Made by a program: the position numbers and the translations under genes
Shown here: positions 20,809-24,019 of the stretch, piece by piece
Numbering within the stretch: the stretch's first letter is position 1
Layout: each line of letters starts with the position of its first letter
The notes under the pieces: generated by a model
The model's database searches: none
What the model saw: only the letters and a program-made list of their open reading frames with translations
Told to the model about the DNA's origin: nothing
IMG/VR virus record: IMGVR_UViG_3300025879_000108
Coordinates: 1-24,019 of that record
Strand: one strand, 5' to 3'
DNA: 24,019 nt
Source of the DNA: a virus

Positions 20809-21419
20809 TAGTTTCTTCCTTCATCTATTTTACCAATGGCATTGAATGCCCATTCTCGCTCCTTACACCACTGGCAATATTGGCACCTACCAACATCCTG
20901 TTCTGTGCAACTATGCGTGGTATGCATCAGTCCCTGTGCAATACCCAAATCAAAACCTAACTGTACAGTCTCATCCTTTGTCATATTAGAAAAAGGTTGT
21001 AGGCATTTATCCTCGGCATTGTATTGACTTGCATGTTGTCTATCGTGGTCGGGTTCCATACCTTCATAATATTTCGTTACTCCCACATAAACAATATCAG
21101 CTAATCCCTTTTCAAAGATATCAATGATGCCGCTTGCAACATATTTAGAGGGATCTTCAGCATCAACACTACCTATAACATTTGTTGTGTCGGTATAACC
21201 TGATAGTGTTAATACTTGATTAGCCCAATGTACAGCCCCATCTAATTTAGGTACAGTATATGGGCGACAACTTTGTCTGCGCTCAAGACACTCATTATAA
21301 ACAATGTGCCATAACACGGCACTATCCCAACCCCCAGAGACAACTACTGCAATTCGTTTGTCTCTGGGGATATTATTTGCTATTTCTTTAGCCTTCGCAG
21401 GCCAGGCATTCTTCATCAT
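20808..21419 (-). CDS. queC: QueC-like PP-loop protein (7-cyano-7-deazaguanine synthase family)
   Basis: A 203-aa protein. VVVSGGWDSAVLWHIV (25-40) is the ATP-pyrophosphatase PP-loop (SGGxDS), and HSCTEQDVGRCQYCQWC (169-185) supplies the four Cys (171, 179, 182, 185) of the QueC zinc site. NMTKDETVQLGFDLGI and THSC also fit. QueC makes preQ0 from 7-carboxy-7-deazaguanine; some phages use preQ0 to modify DNA. No FolE, QueD or QueE gene was seen in the window. It overlaps nrdA by 32 nt. The start could be Met2 (21416). A related PP-loop enzyme is the alternative. Confidence 0.75.
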   Translation of the reverse strand: MMKNAWPAKAKEIANNIPRDKRIAVVVSGGWDSAVLWHIVYNECLERRQSCRPYTVPKLDGAVHWANQVLTLSGYTDTTNVIGSVDAEDPSKYVASGIIDIFEKGLADIVYVGVTKYYEGMEPDHDRQHASQYNAEDKCLQPFSNMTKDETVQLGFDLGIAQGLMHTTHSCTEQDVGRCQYCQWCKEREWAFNAIGKIDEGRN

Positions 21420-23187
21420 TTACCAAACTACTCATATCAATTTCTTTAATAATTTGTCGCTCAATTCGGTTAGACACTTTGTCTGCTTTACCGAGTTTTT
21501 CTGAACGGCAATAATATAAAGTTTTCAATCCCTGTTTCCATGCTAGGTAATGTACGGCATGTAGATACTTAATGTTTGTATCAGGGCGGAAGAACAAGTT
21601 CAGCGATTGTGCTTGGTCGATAAATACCTGTCTATCAGCCGCATGTTCAATTACCCACCGCTGGTCAATTTCCATTGATGTTTTATATACATCTTTCTCA
21701 TATTCATCCAAGAATTTTAGATGTTGTACTGACCCATCATTTGCAATTATTGAAGACCAAGTTTCATCATAATCAATCTTTGGATTTTCTTCAATTTTAC
21801 TCTTAATGAGATTATCCAAATGCTTATTTTTGTTGAGATACGCACCGCTAAGTGTGTCCTGACGATATGCGTTTGCACGATATGGTTCAATGGACGGCGA
21901 AGTGTTTCCCATAATAATACTACTACTAGCATTGGGAGCGATAGCCATAACATGACTAAATCTTCTGCCTGTGCCCTTTGCATCAGGAGCCTCGCCTCGC
22001 TCTTTACCAAGTTCAATATTTGCTTCATCCAATTTGCTCCTAATTAACTTAAACATTCTCATGTTAGCGCCTTTAGCAATAGCGCCTTCCCATGCAAGAT
22101 TCTTTTTCTGTAGATAGGCATGGAATCCCAATGCTCCGATACCAATACTCCTTTCTTGTGTAGCAGAAAACTTAGCTCTTGCTACAGCGTCTGGAGCATT
22201 GTCAATAAAGAACTGTAACACATTGTCTAACATCTCTGCCATGTCTTTGAGGAACATAGGATCCTTCGACCAAGCATCATAGTATTCTAAGTTAACAGAT
22301 GACAAACAGCATACAGCGGTTCTTTGTTCGTTTGTAGGTAGGATAATTTCAGAGCAAAGATTTGACTGATGGATTTTCAACCCAAGTTCTTTCTGAAACT
22401 CAGGCATCAAACGATTGCTTGTGTCAATATAATGAATGTATGGTTCACCGGTCTCCATACGCAACTCTAGAATCTTTTGCCACAGTGCCTTCGCTGATAC
22501 AGTATCTCTTACTTCACCAGTGTGGGGGTCACACAAATTCCAACCATCGTCGGCGTTAGGATCAGTCATACAGCGTTCAACAATTTCCATAAAGCGATCA
22601 CTGATATTGATACCGTGATGGAGATTGAGACAGCGCATGTTTGGGTCACCAGTAGGTTTACGCATCTCGAGGAACATTCCGATGTCGGGATGTGAAATAT
22701 CTAGGTAAGCGGCATAACTTCCTCGTCTAGTGCGGCCTTGTCGATAAGCCAAGGAACTTGCATCGTAGGTTTTAAGATGGGGCATAACTCCTGTTGACTT
22801 ATCGTCTGCCGCACGAATCCCAAACCCAATACCAACACCACCCCCAAGCATAGAGAGCCAAGAGGTCTCAGAATAGTTTTGGACAAGCCCTTCCGCTGTA
22901 TCTTCAATGTAGTTAAGAAAACAAGAAATAGGCATGCCGCGCTTACTGCGACCATAAGATAGAATAGGGGTACTATAAGACAACCAATGTTTACTAGAAT
23001 ATTCATAAAGCCTCTGTGCGTGTTCAGGATTAGATCCAAATTGTTTACTTACATACGCAAACCTTTGTTGTGGAGATGTCTCATCATCTCGCATATAACT
23101 TTCTTTTAACCGGTTAAGTCCCAGCTTGTCAAATAGTTCATCCCGGGAAGGGTCAATTTGAATACCCATATAATCTTGTTTTGCCAT
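21388..23187 (-). CDS. nrdA: ribonucleoside-diphosphate reductase class I alpha subunit, no ATP cone
   Basis: A 599-aa catalytic subunit that reduces NDPs to dNDPs. Active-site residues are Cys89 (MPISCFLNY), Asn276, Cys278 and Glu280 (SNLCSE), and Cys293/Cys294 (AVCCLSS). The radical-transfer Tyr pair is Tyr558-Tyr559 (LKTLYYCRS), and the C-terminal CxxC is Cys594/Cys597 (ECLACEG). Class Ia proteins are usually about 750 aa with an N-terminal ATP cone; this one starts directly at the core, so dATP activity control is probably absent. The start has TAATG overlap with the 56-aa gene. Confidence 0.93.
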   Translation of the reverse strand: MAKQDYMGIQIDPSRDELFDKLGLNRLKESYMRDDETSPQQRFAYVSKQFGSNPEHAQRLYEYSSKHWLSYSTPILSYGRSKRGMPISCFLNYIEDTAEGLVQNYSETSWLSMLGGGVGIGFGIRAADDKSTGVMPHLKTYDASSLAYRQGRTRRGSYAAYLDISHPDIGMFLEMRKPTGDPNMRCLNLHHGINISDRFMEIVERCMTDPNADDGWNLCDPHTGEVRDTVSAKALWQKILELRMETGEPYIHYIDTSNRLMPEFQKELGLKIHQSNLCSEIILPTNEQRTAVCCLSSVNLEYYDAWSKDPMFLKDMAEMLDNVLQFFIDNAPDAVARAKFSATQERSIGIGALGFHAYLQKKNLAWEGAIAKGANMRMFKLIRSKLDEANIELGKERGEAPDAKGTGRRFSHVMAIAPNASSSIIMGNTSPSIEPYRANAYRQDTLSGAYLNKNKHLDNLIKSKIEENPKIDYDETWSSIIANDGSVQHLKFLDEYEKDVYKTSMEIDQRWVIEHAADRQVFIDQAQSLNLFFRPDTNIKYLHAVHYLAWKQGLKTLYYCRSEKLGKADKVSNRIERQIIKEIDMSSLVNDEECLACEG

Positions 23188-23357
23188 TATTCTTTCTCGT
23201 ATACTGTTGGGGTTGGTTTGCCCGCTTCGGGTTTAAAGATTTTTGTGCCCTCAGGTGAATATTCCCAATCCCGCCTGTCGGGATCAAGTTCTTTGTTTTT
23301 TAATTTTTGATAGTGCTCTGCTTCTAAGTCACTGTAGGAGGGTTGTTTTTTTGTCAT
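23187..23357 (-). CDS. 56-aa uncharacterised protein
   Basis: Start at 23357 (MTKKQPSYSDLEAEHYQKLK), with AGGA 9 nt upstream. A start at 23372 would run through that ribosome site. The product is highly charged and disordered-looking, ending PTPTVYEKE. Its stop overlaps the nrdA start (TAATG). Confidence 0.65.
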   Translation of the reverse strand: MTKKQPSYSDLEAEHYQKLKNKELDPDRRDWEYSPEGTKIFKPEAGKPTPTVYEKE

Positions 23358-23375
23358 AGTATTTCCTTTCACTGG

Positions 23376-23882
23376 TTAGGTATTTATTGTATCTTTTATT
23401 TTGCGGACGACATCTTCATATGAGGATTCTCTAAAAGAAATCCTTACAATGGTTCGGTCAGACTGCGGTGTAATTCTATGCATGTGTGATGTGTTAAACA
23501 CACATGCCTTATACCTGTATTTACCTAACCCTTCAAATTCTACTTCATTTTCATCGCCTGAAACTAAAATATTAATAGTGCATTGCACAGGCTTAAGATT
23601 ACTAACTGCGGTAGATGCTACATTGTCAACATGATAAGGATATACTTCACCCTTATTAATGTACATGTAGGACATTGAGATTTCCCCGAAGTTATATGGG
23701 TATGTTTTTAAGAACTCCCCATATAACTTCTTTAAAGCAGGGCTCCTACTGGACATGGGTACTGCACGGATAATAGCTTTGGATGTTTCAAATACTAGAG
23801 CTTCATTTTTTAAAACTTTTGCTTCCTCTTTCAAGTCGGCATAGTCCCAGAACTCTTTTTGTAGATGAAAAATCGGTTCCAT
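23376..23882 (-). CDS. 2OG-Fe(II) oxygenase-like protein
   Basis: A 168-aa protein with the dioxygenase outline: HxD at YPYHVDNVAS (His84, Asp86), the distal His in TSHMHRITPQ (His133 or His135), and Arg143 or Arg147 in DRTIVRISF, with jelly-roll strands between (CTINILVSGD, KACVFN). The substrate is unknown. It differs clearly from the other oxygenase-like gene at 7065. The start overlaps the upstream stop (TAATG). Confidence 0.65.
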   Translation of the reverse strand: MEPIFHLQKEFWDYADLKEEAKVLKNEALVFETSKAIIRAVPMSSRSPALKKLYGEFLKTYPYNFGEISMSYMYINKGEVYPYHVDNVASTAVSNLKPVQCTINILVSGDENEVEFEGLGKYRYKACVFNTSHMHRITPQSDRTIVRISFRESSYEDVVRKIKDTINT

Positions 23883-24019
23883 TATTCTTCCAGTGCCGCT
23901 ACAATATCAGGAAAGTGTGTACCAATAATAGCCCAACACTTGTCGGCAATTATCATGTGTTCTTTCTGGGTACCATTACCTCGGCGCAAATCACAGTAGT
24001 GAATCCATGAACGCAAACT
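23882..24019 (-). CDS. thyX: probable flavin-dependent thymidylate synthase, C-terminal fragment
   Basis: Only the last 45 codons are inside the window. SLRSWIHYCDLR, then GTQKEHMIIADKCWAIIG and HFPDIVAALEE fits the ThyX C-terminus (L+SxxHFxxLR, then xxQxEI and a final FP helix). It would make dTMP from dUMP beside the reductase genes. The RHRxxS signature lies outside the window, so the call rests on this short end only. Confidence 0.6.
   Translation of the reverse strand, partial: SLRSWIHYCDLRRGNGTQKEHMIIADKCWAIIGTHFPDIVAALEE

Noticed and set aside
1-24019. CRISPR arrays, insertion sequences, tRNA genes, attachment sites
   Set aside because: No regularly spaced repeats, transposase-like frames, T-loop signatures or long direct repeats were seen by eye on either strand.

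Overview
The window looks like part of the early and auxiliary-gene region of a T4-like (Straboviridae/cyanomyovirus-type) phage infecting a marine bacterium. The signs are a class I ribonucleotide reductase (NrdA and NrdB) with a glutaredoxin and a probable ThyX fragment, a T4-type RNase H, many short phage-type proteins packed with 1-30 nt overlaps, T4-like late promoters (TATAAATA or CATAAATA), and a run of auxiliary metabolic genes. I saw no capsid, tail, DNA polymerase or terminase genes. The extended -35 CTTGACA would suit an alphaproteobacterial host, but that is weak evidence.

Layout, left to right; almost everything is on the minus strand, so transcription runs right to left. 1-633: the start of one gene leaving the window, a small membrane protein and a 125-aa protein. 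634-985: a divergent control region with two minus-strand sigma70-type promoters, one plus-strand promoter and a plus-strand late promoter. 986-1546 (+): a sulfotransferase-like gene whose 3' end overlaps the convergent GT2 glycosyltransferase. 1516-5623: one operon (LPD29-type protein, HAD phosphatase, small proteins, two paralogous SGNH-like hydrolases, three small proteins including a lipoprotein, GT2). 5714-6954: two short operons of small phage proteins. 7065-8338: a 2OG-Fe(II) oxygenase-like gene and a divergent plus-strand pair (a basic protein and a NUMOD3 protein) expressed from interlocked late promoters. 8367-11167: an operon of a 179-aa protein, RNase H and four uncharacterised proteins.

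11220-24019: a long, nearly gapless operon. It runs from a probable thyX fragment through a 2OG oxygenase, nrdA, a queC-like PP-loop protein, glutaredoxin, a methyltransferase, an NAD-sugar epimerase, a cobalamin-type radical SAM protein, nrdB, a zinc ribbon, a second radical SAM protein, a GIY-YIG nuclease, a second methyltransferase, a four-TM coiled-coil protein and a glycosyltransferase-like protein, to a WYL_2/Sm-like protein.

Together the genes supply deoxynucleotides (thyX, nrdA, nrdB, glutaredoxin, RNase H, perhaps the HAD nucleotidase) and carry an unusually large set of modification enzymes (two radical SAM proteins, two methyltransferases, an epimerase, two glycosyltransferase-like proteins, a sulfotransferase, two 2OG oxygenases, two SGNH hydrolases, a QueC-like enzyme). 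The latter suggest modification of DNA bases, virion sugars or host surface glycans. Expression seems to use two classes of signal: near-consensus sigma70 promoters with a shared leader for early genes, and T4-like late promoters for a few auxiliary or nuclease-like genes. The most striking structure is a late promoter fused to a hairpin around the ribosome-binding site of the GIY-YIG gene (14396-14425), which resembles the control known for T4 intron homing endonucleases.
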